Of a DNA stretch of 64,000 nt, positions 16,122-25,092 are shown in pieces (the stretch's first letter is position 1; each line of letters begins with the position of its first letter). Origin of the DNA: Octadecabacter sp. B2R22 (lineage in GTDB: Bacteria > Pseudomonadota > Alphaproteobacteria > Rhodobacterales > Rhodobacteraceae); assembly GCF_018861045.1 (NCBI RefSeq), contig NZ_JAHKQJ010000010.1, forward strand, positions 186,001 to 250,000, given 5' to 3'. The notes under the pieces were generated by a model that did not search any database, was not told the origin of the DNA, and saw nothing but the letters and a program-made list of their open reading frames with translations. A program made the position numbers and the translations under genes.

Positions 16122-16439
16122 TCAAGTTACTCCGAGCGAAATGAGATGGCCGTAGGTCACAGTAAACGTCGCGACCAATGCAGCCGACATTCGTGACCAT
16201 GTGGACGTGGACGGACGCCACAGCAAAAGCGCGACCAACGCCAAAGCGCAGATCGCGACGCCCGACATGACCGAACTGCCATAGATGCGCAGCACTTCTG
16301 GCAAATGTGGTGCCAAGAACAGAAAGGCCAAGGCGCCACAGGCGGCTGCTGCTGCCAACCGCCAATCAAACAAGACAACCGCAACCGCAGAGGCGGAGAT
16401 GCAGGGGATAAGGACAAAGGCCGTTGTCAGACCGCTCAT
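16122..16439 (-). CDS. Small membrane protein in the glc operon
   Basis: This 105-residue protein is almost entirely hydrophobic, with about four predicted membrane segments (FVLIPCISASAVAVVLF, LAAAAACGALAFLFLA, VMSGVAICALALVALLLW, AALVATFTVTYGHLISLGV). I recognise no family. It overlaps the glcE stop by four bases (ATGA) and ends three bases before glcF, so it is translationally coupled to glycolate oxidase. It could be a membrane docking point for the GlcDEF complex or a quinone-side partner; that is inference from position. Confidence 0.7.
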   Translation of the reverse strand: MSGLTTAFVLIPCISASAVAVVLFDWRLAAAAACGALAFLFLAPHLPEVLRIYGSSVMSGVAICALALVALLLWRPSTSTWSRMSAALVATFTVTYGHLISLGVT

Positions 16440-17569
16440 CCCATCAATCCCGGGTTCAAGATGCCACGGGGATCGAATTTAGCGCGGATACCGTCTGACA
16501 GCGCAGTGATGGTCGGGTTTTCTGGTTGAAACACCGGCACGGCGGCACGGGTTTCGATTGGTGCTTTGATCAGCGTCGCATGTGCATTGATTTGCGCACA
16601 GCTGTCTTGGATCGCTTGATGGGCTACGGCTGCGGCATCATCCTGCATCATCCCGAACCACATCAATCCGCCACCCCAATCCAGCATAACATCCACGTTA
16701 TGCTGCCCTGCAATTTTTACGCCCAGTGCAGGGGCCGCACTCGGTTTGACAGACACACGGGTGACCGCCGCATGGTCCGCAAAACCAGATACATCGGCAA
16801 TACCACGCCACAACGAACCGCTCGCCTTATGTTCTATCTGGTCCACATCGCTATGTTTGCTCAGAAGTGCTGTAAGCTGCTCGGCCCGATACCGCACCGA
16901 GGCCTCAAACCCTTCGATGCGAATGCAAGTCTGCCCTTTGACTTTGCCAGCGCCTGTCACCTCAAAGGGGGAACCAAGTGCGGCAGACATTGCAGCAACG
17001 CTATTTTCAAGGGACAGGTCGTTCAGCACCAGCGTGGCCTCGGTCTCGGGCTTGGGCAGTACTTTCAACGAAACCTCGCTCAGAACGCCCAAAGTGCCAT
17101 AGGATCCCGCTAACAGCTTCACCAAGTCATAGCCGGTGACGTTCTTCATCACGCGGCCACCGTTCTTGATCACGGTTCCAGCACCATCGACAAAACGAAC
17201 GCCCAGCAGGTGATCACGGCACGCCCCTACCGCAATGCGGCGCGGTCCGCTGACATTCGCCGCGACCATGCCGCCAACCGTCGGCGTACCCTGCGTGCCT
17301 AGCAACGTGCGGTGGTCCATCGGTTCAAACGCAAGCCGCTGGTTTTCTGCATCCAGCGCCGCTTCAATCTCCGACACCGGCGTGCCCGCTTGCGCCACTA
17401 TGGTCAAAGCGCCCGGTTCATATAGCGTAATGCCAGACAGCGCGGCGGTGCTCAGCGCGTCGCCTACAACCGGATTGCCCACATCGCGCGTGCCGCCACC
17501 GGTGATCCGCAGCGGCCCTTTGGCGCTCGCAATGGCCTCAGCCAAGTCGCGTTCAGTTGTCGGTTTCAT
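16436..17569 (-). CDS. glcE: Glycolate oxidase FAD-binding subunit GlcE
   Basis: This 377-residue protein has a PCMH-type FAD-binding domain. RITGGGTRDVGNPV is the pyrophosphate loop, and LAFEPMDHRTLLGTQGTPTVGGMVAANVSGPRRI and VMKNVTGYDLVKLLAGSYGTLGVL are characteristic of GlcE. It forms the catalytic complex with GlcD and GlcF. The glcD-glcE gap of 60 bases holds an inverted copy of the dispersed intergenic repeat, which is unusual inside an operon. Confidence 0.95.
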   Translation of the reverse strand: MKPTTERDLAEAIASAKGPLRITGGGTRDVGNPVVGDALSTAALSGITLYEPGALTIVAQAGTPVSEIEAALDAENQRLAFEPMDHRTLLGTQGTPTVGGMVAANVSGPRRIAVGACRDHLLGVRFVDGAGTVIKNGGRVMKNVTGYDLVKLLAGSYGTLGVLSEVSLKVLPKPETEATLVLNDLSLENSVAAMSAALGSPFEVTGAGKVKGQTCIRIEGFEASVRYRAEQLTALLSKHSDVDQIEHKASGSLWRGIADVSGFADHAAVTRVSVKPSAAPALGVKIAGQHNVDVMLDWGGGLMWFGMMQDDAAAVAHQAIQDSCAQINAHATLIKAPIETRAAVPVFQPENPTITALSDGIRAKFDPRGILNPGLMG

Positions 17570-17571
17570 CT

Positions 17572-17626
17572 TTGCATTTGCCTTTGTTTCATAAGTACCT
17601 CGGGGGAGCGAAGCGGGGGCAGAGCC
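17572..17626 (-). repeat. Dispersed intergenic repeat, copy 3, inside the glc operon
   Basis: On the minus strand GGGGGCTCTGCCCCCGCTTC is followed by GCTCCCCCGAGGTACTTATG and AAACAAAGGCAAATG. It matches the copy at 7135-7196 in order and spelling over most of its length, and fills the glcD-glcE intergenic space. GGGGGC/GCCCCC can form a tight stem and may modulate the downstream message. Confidence 0.7.
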
Positions 17627-17629
17627 CCC

Positions 17630-19069
17630 TTACTCCGCCGCAATCCGGCGTGTCTGTGACGACTCGAGCGGGAACACTTTTGCGGGGTTCAACAGCCACA
17701 TGGGGTCAAACACATCCTTCACTGCCATCTGGATTTCTAAATCCTGCGGTTCAAACTGATGTGTCATCAGATCGCGTTTTTCGATGCCCACGCCGTGTTC
17801 GCCGGTCAAACACCCACCTGCATCCACGCAAAGCTTCAAGATCTCCGCGCCCATCGCTTCACACAGCTCAAGATCGCCTTCTTTGTTGGCATTATACAGG
17901 ATCAGCGGGTGCATATTACCGTCGCCAGCGTGAAACACATTGCCCACCTGAAGCCCGTATTCCTCGCTTAGCTCACCAATACGGCGCAGAACCATTGGTA
18001 GGGATGACACAGGGATCGTGCCGTCCAGACACATGTAATCTGCGATCTGCCCAACTGCACCAAACGCCGACTTACGGCCAAGCCAGATGCGGGCGGCTTC
18101 TTCTGCAGACTTCGCCTCGCGCAGCTCAACAGGGTCATGTTTGCGGGCAATATCAAGGATCAGCGCCAACTGTTCGTCGATCTCCTCAGGGGCGCCTTCG
18201 ACCTCAACGATCAACAGCGCCTCGCAATCGGGATAACCGGCCTTGGCGTAATTGTCGGTGGTCTCAATGCACAAACGATCCATGAACTCGATCGCAACAG
18301 GCAAGACACCTGCCTTGATGATATCGGCGACACAAGCGCCGGCAACTTCGTTGTCGTTAAACGCCATCAACACGGGCCGCGCGCCTTCGGGCTTGCGCAG
18401 GATTCGCAATGTGGCTTCCGTTACAACGCCAAGCTGCCCTTCGCTTCCGCAAATTAAACCCAACAGATCAAGGCCAGCGGCATCCAGATGCGTGCCACCA
18501 ATCTCAGTCACTGTGCCATCCATCAGCACCATTTTGACGCCCATTAGGTTGTTCGTCGTTACCCCGTATTTCAGGCAGTGCGCCCCGCCGGAGTTCATCG
18601 CGATATTACCGGCAATTGCACAAGCTAACTGGCTGGACGGGTCAGGTGCATAAAAGAAATCCATCTCTTCCACGGCACCCGTGACGCTCAGGTTGGTGCG
18701 GCCAGACCCGACACGGATATAACGATCCTCATAATTGGTCTCGAGCACCGCATTCAGCCGTGCGGTGCCAAGGATCACGCAATCCGCCGTCGGCAAAGCA
18801 CCCCCAGCCAAGGACGTGCCAGACCCACGCGGCACGACAGGCACACCCATCTCGTGACAGGCCTTCAAGACCGCTGAAACCTCATCCGTCGAGGCGGGCA
18901 ACACTGCGCAAAGCGGCGGACATTTATAGGCGGTCAAGGCATCGCACTCATACGCGCGCACTTGGGCATCCGTATGAATCACCGCATCTTTGGGGAGAAC
19001 CTTTTGTAATCTTTCGACAATCTGCGCCTTGCGGGACAGAATTGTTGGGTTTGGCTGTGGCATTTCCAT
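17630..19069 (-). CDS. glcD: Glycolate oxidase catalytic subunit GlcD
   Basis: This 479-residue FAD-linked oxidase has the N-terminal FAD domain with VVPRGSGTSLAGGALP, DPSSQLACAIAGNIAMNSGGAH and GLICGSEGQLGVVTEATL. The C-terminal FAD-oxidase cap ends in NVFHAGDGNMHPLILY and LTGEHGVGIEKRDLM, which carry the active-site His and Glu. It oxidises glycolate (and often D-lactate) to glyoxylate. The ATG at 19,069 follows GGAGG by eight bases; the longer open frame is rejected because it would run across the operator at 19,084-19,106. First gene of glcD-glcE-membrane protein-glcF. Confidence 0.95.
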   Translation of the reverse strand: MEMPQPNPTILSRKAQIVERLQKVLPKDAVIHTDAQVRAYECDALTAYKCPPLCAVLPASTDEVSAVLKACHEMGVPVVPRGSGTSLAGGALPTADCVILGTARLNAVLETNYEDRYIRVGSGRTNLSVTGAVEEMDFFYAPDPSSQLACAIAGNIAMNSGGAHCLKYGVTTNNLMGVKMVLMDGTVTEIGGTHLDAAGLDLLGLICGSEGQLGVVTEATLRILRKPEGARPVLMAFNDNEVAGACVADIIKAGVLPVAIEFMDRLCIETTDNYAKAGYPDCEALLIVEVEGAPEEIDEQLALILDIARKHDPVELREAKSAEEAARIWLGRKSAFGAVGQIADYMCLDGTIPVSSLPMVLRRIGELSEEYGLQVGNVFHAGDGNMHPLILYNANKEGDLELCEAMGAEILKLCVDAGGCLTGEHGVGIEKRDLMTHQFEPQDLEIQMAVKDVFDPMWLLNPAKVFPLESSQTRRIAAE

Positions 19070-19083
19070 GGGCGGCTCCTCCG

Positions 19084-19106
19084 ATTGGTAAATAAATATA
19101 ACCAAT
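19084..19106. promoter_or_regulatory. Putative GntR/FadR-type operator between glcD and the DUF599 gene
   Basis: Perfect arms ATTGGT (19,084-19,089) and ACCAAT (19,101-19,106) are separated by an AT-rich 11-base spacer. The element lies 15 bases upstream of the glcD start and 45 bases before the divergent DUF599 start. Core and spacing (TTGGT-N11-ACCAA) equal those at 360-380, upstream of the partial FadR-type regulator. Confidence 0.6.
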
Positions 19107-19150
19107 TTAGGCGCGTGTCTATCCCCCCGGTTCCGACTAGGGTGCGACAT

Positions 19151-19861
19151 ATGGATTTTGTAACTGACTTTGCCAGCCTTACATGGCTGGACGGCGGGTT
19201 TGTCGCGCTGATGATTGTGGTCTGGCTTGGGCTTGGCTGGTGGATCGAACATCCCTCAGTCAGCCGCCCTTCTGTCACGGTCCTCATGTCGGAATACCGC
19301 CGTGAATGGATGCGGGTGATGATTGATCGCCAGCCGCGTATCTTTGACGCGCAGATCATGGACAGCCTGCGCCAAGGCACGTCGTTCTTTGCGTCCACTT
19401 GTTTGCTGGCTGTCGGTGGTGTCTTGGCGTTGATCGGCAACGTTGATCCGCTGCGCGGTGTCGCAGAAGGCATCACAATGGCCCAAAGCCCCGCCGTGAT
19501 CTGGCAGATCAAACTGGGCTTGGTACTTTTGTTCCTCAGCAATGGTTTTCTTAAATTCGTGTGGTCCAATCGTGTCTTCGGGTATTGCAGCGTCATGATG
19601 TCCGCAGTCCCCAACGATGTTGATGACCCGCGCACACGCCCCATGGCCGCCAAAGCCGCAGAACTGAACATTCGCGCCGCGATGAATTTCAACCGTGGCC
19701 TACGGTCTATGTATTTCGCGCTTGGATCAGTTGCTTGGATGGCTGGGCCTTGGCCGCTGTTGGTGGCGATTGTCCTTGTGGCATGGCTGGTCTGGAGCCG
19801 TGAATTCACGTCTATCCCGCGGGCAATTTTGCTGGACGAACGCGGCTACCCGAAAACGTGA
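19151..19861 (+). CDS. DUF599 family membrane protein
   Basis: This 236-residue protein has membrane segments at about 12-32 (LDGGFVALMIVVWLGLGWWI), 80-100, 120-145 and 195-215. The segments MDSLRQGTSFFASTCLLAVGG and ELNIRAAMNFNRGLRSMYFALG are typical of the DUF599 family, whose function is unknown. The start at 19,151 is preceded by AGGGTG; an earlier ATG at 19,085 would put the operator inside the gene. It is divergent from glcD across the operator, so it may share its control. Confidence 0.8.
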   Translation: MDFVTDFASLTWLDGGFVALMIVVWLGLGWWIEHPSVSRPSVTVLMSEYRREWMRVMIDRQPRIFDAQIMDSLRQGTSFFASTCLLAVGGVLALIGNVDPLRGVAEGITMAQSPAVIWQIKLGLVLLFLSNGFLKFVWSNRVFGYCSVMMSAVPNDVDDPRTRPMAAKAAELNIRAAMNFNRGLRSMYFALGSVAWMAGPWPLLVAIVLVAWLVWSREFTSIPRAILLDERGYPKT

Positions 19862-19897
19862 TTTTGCAACGGATGGGTTGGGCGTTATGCAAACCAT

Positions 19898-20230
19898 ATG
19901 AAACATGCTCTCGCTCTTATTCTTTTCGCTGCCCCTGCTTTTGCAGATGCGCCCGTTGTTGAAAACGTCACCTATTCAAATGGTCGGTTTGACGTCACGC
20001 TGTCCCACCCAGATACGGGCTGGGACCATTACGCTGACGGTTGGCGTGTAGAATTGGCGGACGGGACAGTGCTGGGAACCCGCGCATTGGCGCACCCGCA
20101 TGTGGATGAGCAACCCTTTACGCGGTCCAGTTCAATTGCTGTTCCTGATGGTGTGAGCGAAGTGTTCATCCGCGCGTCTGACACATTGGACGGTTGGGCA
20201 GAAGAGCGGCACCAAATGATGCTACCTTAG
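19898..20230 (+). CDS. Uncharacterised exported protein
   Basis: This 110-residue protein has a clear signal peptide (MKHALALILFAAPAFA) and a mature beta-rich domain: VENVTYSNGRFDVTLSHPDTGWDHYADGWRVELADGT, then LAHPHVDEQPFTRSSSIAVP. The GWDHYAD and HPHVDEQPF segments contain His/Asp residues that could bind metal. I do not recognise the family. It lies 36 bases after the DUF599 gene and may be co-transcribed. Its last four bases overlap the end of the convergent 690-residue gene. Confidence 0.7.
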   Translation: MKHALALILFAAPAFADAPVVENVTYSNGRFDVTLSHPDTGWDHYADGWRVELADGTVLGTRALAHPHVDEQPFTRSSSIAVPDGVSEVFIRASDTLDGWAEERHQMMLP

Positions 20231-22299
20231 CGGCGACCCTCGCGCAGCCACGCCCCGATCACCAACACCCCAGCCAGAAGCAACGCGAGCCAAGCTGGCA
20301 GCAATGGCGTCACGCTGACGTCTGCTGTGCGGTAGGCATCCCGTGGCGTGAGGCCAATCCAACCCCGCCCAAAGGCAGGGCGGCCCGCGCGTACGTCACG
20401 CAGCGATGGCTGCCCGTCACTCAGGGTCATAATCCCGCCATTTGTGCCCGCCACCACATCAGCCAGAACATCGCCCGTCGCGATCGTTTGTTCAAACTCG
20501 CGCGGGGCAGACGGGCCAAGCGCGATGACGGTTTCGGTTTCGCTGTCGCGCAGGCGGTACAGACCGATTTCGGGGGCTTCCCACAGCAGCTCATAGCGGC
20601 CTGGTGAAACTTCATCCAAGGTTACGATGGTTTCGGTGCCGTCGGGATGGATGATCGTCACCTCACCAGCGGCGTCATTCAACGTGCGTCGCACGATGCG
20701 CATGGTCAGCCCGTTAGGTTCGGCCCATAGGGTTTCTTCCTCAAGCTCCGGTTCTTTCATCATCCAGTGAGCGAGGCGGCGCAGCAATTCCAGCTGCGGG
20801 CCGCCGCCCTCAAACCCACGATCCCAAAGCCATGAATGATCCGACGCGATCAACGCAACACGGCCTTCTTCGATCCGTTCCAGCATCAACAATGGTTGCC
20901 CATCAATGCCAGACATTACCACATCCGCGTCAGGGCTTGGTATGACTTCGATTTGGCGGAACCAACGGCCCCAAGCGGGTGTGCCGTCCTCGTTCATGCC
21001 TGTGGCAAACGTCTCAAGCCCTTCGGTCACAGGGTGACGCTGGCCAAGGTCCGTGATCGCGGGGGTAAAGCCTTCTTCATAGACCCGCGCTGTCGGGCCG
21101 CCGGGCAAAACATCCCCCAACGGAGAGCGATAGATACTATCCGCAGAGGCATAATCCGGCCCCGCTGACACCAAAACCGCACCGCCATTTGTCACGTAGT
21201 CACGGATGCTTTCGATGTAGGCGGACGGCAAAATGCCACGCCGTTTGTAGCGGTCAAAAATGATCAAATCGAACTCGTCGATCTTTTCCAAGAACAATTC
21301 CCGCGTCGGAAACGCAATCAGGCTGAGTTCGTTAACAGGGACGCCGTCTTGCTTTTCTGGTGGGCGCAAAATCGTGAAATGTACCAAATCCACGGAACTG
21401 TCGGACTTGAGCAGGTTGCGCCACGTGCGTTCACCCGCATGGGGTTCGCCGCTCACCAAAAGAACGCGCAGACGGTCGCGCACGCCGTTGATCTGGATGA
21501 CCGCTTCGTTGTTGCGATCCGTCAGTTCACCCTCGGCGACGGGGGTGGAAAACTGCATGACGTTCATGCCGCCATGGGGCAGATCGATGGGCAGTTCGAT
21601 GTCCTCATTCACGGGCACTTGGAACGTCAACGGGGCACCGCCATCAATCGCGATGCTCAGCTGAATAAGTTGCGTATCTGGCGCGGCGCCTTGATCTTCG
21701 ACCCGCAGTGTCAGCGATACAGGTTCACCCAGAATCGCAAATGCTGGGGCGTTGCGGACCACAAGGCGGCGGTCCCAATCATCGGGCTGACCTGTCAGCA
21801 ATACATGCAGCGGCGCGGGCAGCGCAGCAGGGGCAGCAGGCATATCATGGGCGCGGCCATCCGTGATCATCACCATGCCCGCGATCCGCGCACGCGGTTC
21901 TTCTGCAAGGGCCTCGGAGAGGGCAGACATCAATTCAGTGCCCGCGTCCCCGTCACCATCACTTAATGGAACGACACGCAGTTCGGTATTCGCGCGTTGT
22001 GACACGTCGGCCTGTAATTGCGCCAAGGCTTCGGCGGTTTGTTGTTCACGTTCTCCGATACGCTGGCTTGCGCTTTCGTCGATCACGGCGATCACGATGT
22101 CAGATAATTCTGCACGGTCTTCTTGTTGTAGCGACGGATTGGCGATTGCGCCAAGGATCACAATTGCCGCTAACGCACGCAGGCCCCACCCTACAAGGCG
22201 GCGCCATATGGCGAACGCCAGACCCATGGCGGCCAAAGCGGCCAGCGCGTAAAGGACTGTCAGCGGAACAAGCGGATCGAGGATGATATTACCGATCAT
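20227..22299 (-). CDS. Large membrane protein, fourth gene of the moxR operon (GATase1-like/vWA-like)
   Basis: This 690-residue protein has two N-terminal membrane segments (about 12-32 and 40-55) and one at the C-terminus (LLPAWLALLLAGVLVIGAW). The first soluble part resembles a degenerate vWA domain (DIVIAVIDESASQR, AGMVMITDGRAHDMP). The middle (about 330-500) resembles a class I glutamine-amidotransferase-like fold (FDLIIFDRYKRRGIL, YVTNGGAVLVSAGP) without the catalytic Cys. It belongs to the set of periplasm-facing proteins encoded with MoxR ATPases in alphaproteobacteria. It overlaps the DUF4159 gene by four bases. Confidence 0.75.
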   Translation of the reverse strand: MIGNIILDPLVPLTVLYALAALAAMGLAFAIWRRLVGWGLRALAAIVILGAIANPSLQQEDRAELSDIVIAVIDESASQRIGEREQQTAEALAQLQADVSQRANTELRVVPLSDGDGDAGTELMSALSEALAEEPRARIAGMVMITDGRAHDMPAAPAALPAPLHVLLTGQPDDWDRRLVVRNAPAFAILGEPVSLTLRVEDQGAAPDTQLIQLSIAIDGGAPLTFQVPVNEDIELPIDLPHGGMNVMQFSTPVAEGELTDRNNEAVIQINGVRDRLRVLLVSGEPHAGERTWRNLLKSDSSVDLVHFTILRPPEKQDGVPVNELSLIAFPTRELFLEKIDEFDLIIFDRYKRRGILPSAYIESIRDYVTNGGAVLVSAGPDYASADSIYRSPLGDVLPGGPTARVYEEGFTPAITDLGQRHPVTEGLETFATGMNEDGTPAWGRWFRQIEVIPSPDADVVMSGIDGQPLLMLERIEEGRVALIASDHSWLWDRGFEGGGPQLELLRRLAHWMMKEPELEEETLWAEPNGLTMRIVRRTLNDAAGEVTIIHPDGTETIVTLDEVSPGRYELLWEAPEIGLYRLRDSETETVIALGPSAPREFEQTIATGDVLADVVAGTNGGIMTLSDGQPSLRDVRAGRPAFGRGWIGLTPRDAYRTADVSVTPLLPAWLALLLAGVLVIGAWLREGRR

Positions 22300-25055
22300 T
22301 GGCCCAACCGATCCAGCAATGCAGGCACATGCACCTGATCCGATTTATAATTGCCCGTCAGCACATGCATGATCAGGTTCACACCAAAACGCAGGGCGAT
22401 TTCGCGTTGGCGTTCGCCCGCCAACCCACGCCCGATTGGAACCAGCGGCGTGCCTTGCCGATCCGTTGCCCAAGCCGAGGCCCAGTCATTGCCGCCGGCC
22501 ACCACCGGCGTCACACCATCGTTGAGGTCGCGGAATGGCATGCCTTCGGCGGCTTGCGCGTTTGCGGCGGCGGCTTCGACCCAGATATCGCGGCTTGCAT
22601 GGCGACCGGGGAAATCTTGCAGCAGATAAAACGTGCGGGTCAGAACATGGTCCTGGGGAATGGGTTCAAGCGCAGGAATATCAAGACCACGGGCAATCGC
22701 CTGCAATTTGCGTCCCTCTGGACTGGCCGATCCAAACCGCGCAAGGTCTGCATCACGTGTGTCAAACAAGATCATGCCACCGCTGCGCAGATAGCGGTTC
22801 AAGCGGGCGTAGGCCTCACGCGTTGGCAGTTGCTGGTCTGCGGTCACGGGCCAGTAAATAAACGGGAAAAACGCCAGCTCATCGGTCTCAAGGTCAATAC
22901 CGACCGGAAAGGAAGGTTCAATAGATGTGCGCTGGAACAGGATGTTGGACAAGCCATAAAGCCCAGCGTCAGACATCTCATCGACCTGCGTGTCGCCTGT
23001 AATCACATAGGCCAGCACTACATCCGCCGTAGACGCGATCGCAAATTCATCATCCTGCGCATCGGCCCAATTGGGGGCGATCATCATCGCCATCAAAACC
23101 ACTGCCGCAGATGTCGCCCGCGGCCCGCGCAAGCGGCCTGACAGCGCAAGTGACGCGATGATATCAATGCTCAGCAGCACCAATGCCGCCGCCAAGAGCC
23201 AGCCTTTCAACAAGGTTTCGCGCACGACGTTCAATCCTTCTACTGCGATACGAGCGGGCCATGTGGCAGCGGCCAAGACGTCCTCGGGGCCGGTTACGTT
23301 CAATGCAATACGGCGATCTTCGCCAGCATAAAGGCCGGGCAATAGATCGGCAGAGGCAACGGCCTCGGCCAAGTCTTCGCCAGCAACGCCGGGTAATGTA
23401 TCGGCGCGCGACAGTTCCCCAAAGGCGTCCAACACATCCTCGGGTTGCCACGTAGTGCCGGCGAGGTCTTTAACACTGGGGGTTGCAGGGCGGGTCGAGA
23501 TAGCCAAGCGTTCAAGCATCTGCACGAATAGCCCTGACAACGGCAAGGTGGACCATTCCGCATTCGCGGTAACGTGGAACAAAACAATGGATCCGTTGCC
23601 GCTGGATTTACGGGTGACCAAAGGCGTGCCATCGGCCAATTGCGCGATCACGCGATCAGCAAGTGTCGGGTCCGGCTGGGCCATGACCTGTGCGGTCACC
23701 GCCACATCGTCGGGGATCGGCAGGCCAAAAAACGGGCTATTGTCGGCAAAGGGGGCCAGTTCTTTGGGTTCGCCCCAAGACATCGCGCCGCCAATGGAGC
23801 GCCCGCCAACCCGCAAGCGCACGGGCATCAGCGGGTCTTCGTCGGTGCGGCTGATGTCGGATGCCGCAAGGCGCGGACCTGCAAAGCGCACAAGCAACCC
23901 GCCCGCATCGACCCAGTCCAACATGGCGTCGGCTTCGATCGCTGTCAGCGTAGCCACATCGGCAAGGATGATAACGTCAGGATTGGCCAGCAACACGTCT
24001 TCGAGGCTGCCTTCAATCAAATCAGCTGTCGGGATCAAGGCCTGTTCAAGGTAGTGCAAAGGCGACAACAGATCGAGCGCTTCGCGCTCGCTTGCCCCCG
24101 CCAAAAGCGCAACTTCGCGGCGTTTCAAGGCGTCATCCGCGAGGGTGATAACTCCGGCAGATCGAATGCCTTGTATTTCAAAACGGGTCACGCGGTTGCG
24201 CAGTTCTGGGGGCAGATCAAAGGTGGCCGTCGCCTCGAGGTCTGTCGCAGCAAAGGCCGCGGTGGCCGTTGAAAGGCGACGTTCAACACCCGCAGGGTCA
24301 AGGCCGACCGCAGTAACGGTGGTTTCGGTGTCATTGCCAGTTGCAGCCCGCAGGACCGTAACGCTCACGGCGTCGTCCACGAACTGAGCAGGGCGCAGCG
24401 CGAACACGGGGCGCGAAGATTCAAAGGCGGTGACGGTGCCATGGGTTTCAAGTGACGCCAGAAGATCGTCGCGGCTGTCCCGCGCAATACCGTCAGACAA
24501 CCAGAAGGTATCAAATGCGCCAGTCAGACTATCTGCCCAAACGATGAGGGCTTCGGCGTCGGGTGCAAAAGGGCGTGGCATAACATTGGGGAGCCGTTGT
24601 TGCACGGCCTGCGCATCTTGGAACACGGGCGGTTCCGGCGGCAGGTCGGTGAGTGTGACGAGGGCAGCAGTGCGTCCATCGCGTGCGGCTTCGGCCAAGG
24701 CGGCGTCGACGCGGTCGATGCGGCGGGTCCAGTCACGGGCATCTGCCCATGTGCCATCCATAATAACCAAAAGCGGGCCGTTGCCAGCTGTTTCCTGTTT
24801 CGGGTTCAGCACAGGGCCCGCGAAAGCAGTGATGATCGCGGCGATGGCCAAAAGCCGCAGCAACAAAAGCCACCATGGGGTGCGATCCGATTGACTGTCA
24901 TCATCCGACAAGCCCAACAAAAGCGCGACACCGGGAAAGCGGCGGCGGATCGGCGCAGGTGGCACCGCGCGCAGTAATAGCCATAAGATCGGCAGGATCA
25001 GCAGCCCGAGCAACAGCCACGGCGTGGCAAAGGCGATTGGGCCGAGTGTTAGCAT
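22296..25055 (-). CDS. BatA/DUF4159 domain membrane protein of the moxR operon
   Basis: This 919-residue protein begins with a BatA-type N-terminus (FATPWLLLGLLILPILWLLLRAVPPAPIRRRFPGVALLLGL) and two membrane segments. A long extracytoplasmic region follows, then a further membrane segment near 630-650 (GWLLAAALVLLSIDIIASLAL). The C-terminal DUF4159 domain (about 700-919) has FPFIYWPVTADQQLPTREAY, GGMILFDTRDAD and DHVLTRTFYLLQDFPGR. DUF4159 is of unknown function and almost always occurs with MoxR and DUF58 proteins, as here. Gene order is moxR, DUF58, this gene, then the 690-residue protein. Confidence 0.85.
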   Translation of the reverse strand: MLTLGPIAFATPWLLLGLLILPILWLLLRAVPPAPIRRRFPGVALLLGLSDDDSQSDRTPWWLLLLRLLAIAAIITAFAGPVLNPKQETAGNGPLLVIMDGTWADARDWTRRIDRVDAALAEAARDGRTAALVTLTDLPPEPPVFQDAQAVQQRLPNVMPRPFAPDAEALIVWADSLTGAFDTFWLSDGIARDSRDDLLASLETHGTVTAFESSRPVFALRPAQFVDDAVSVTVLRAATGNDTETTVTAVGLDPAGVERRLSTATAAFAATDLEATATFDLPPELRNRVTRFEIQGIRSAGVITLADDALKRREVALLAGASEREALDLLSPLHYLEQALIPTADLIEGSLEDVLLANPDVIILADVATLTAIEADAMLDWVDAGGLLVRFAGPRLAASDISRTDEDPLMPVRLRVGGRSIGGAMSWGEPKELAPFADNSPFFGLPIPDDVAVTAQVMAQPDPTLADRVIAQLADGTPLVTRKSSGNGSIVLFHVTANAEWSTLPLSGLFVQMLERLAISTRPATPSVKDLAGTTWQPEDVLDAFGELSRADTLPGVAGEDLAEAVASADLLPGLYAGEDRRIALNVTGPEDVLAAATWPARIAVEGLNVVRETLLKGWLLAAALVLLSIDIIASLALSGRLRGPRATSAAVVLMAMMIAPNWADAQDDEFAIASTADVVLAYVITGDTQVDEMSDAGLYGLSNILFQRTSIEPSFPVGIDLETDELAFFPFIYWPVTADQQLPTREAYARLNRYLRSGGMILFDTRDADLARFGSASPEGRKLQAIARGLDIPALEPIPQDHVLTRTFYLLQDFPGRHASRDIWVEAAAANAQAAEGMPFRDLNDGVTPVVAGGNDWASAWATDRQGTPLVPIGRGLAGERQREIALRFGVNLIMHVLTGNYKSDQVHVPALLDRLGQ

Positions 25056-25092
25056 GTTGTGTACTCAGTTTTGGCGAAACGCAGTAGGATGG

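Noticed and set aside
19070-19252. 61-codon N-terminal extension of GlcD
   Set aside because: The extension would cross the TTGGT-N11-ACCAA operator and the divergent start, and a GGAGG site marks the ATG at 19,069.
22299-23141. 280-codon open frame antisense to the DUF4159 gene
   Set aside because: Same reasoning: the minus-strand gene is strongly supported by domain content and operon overlaps.
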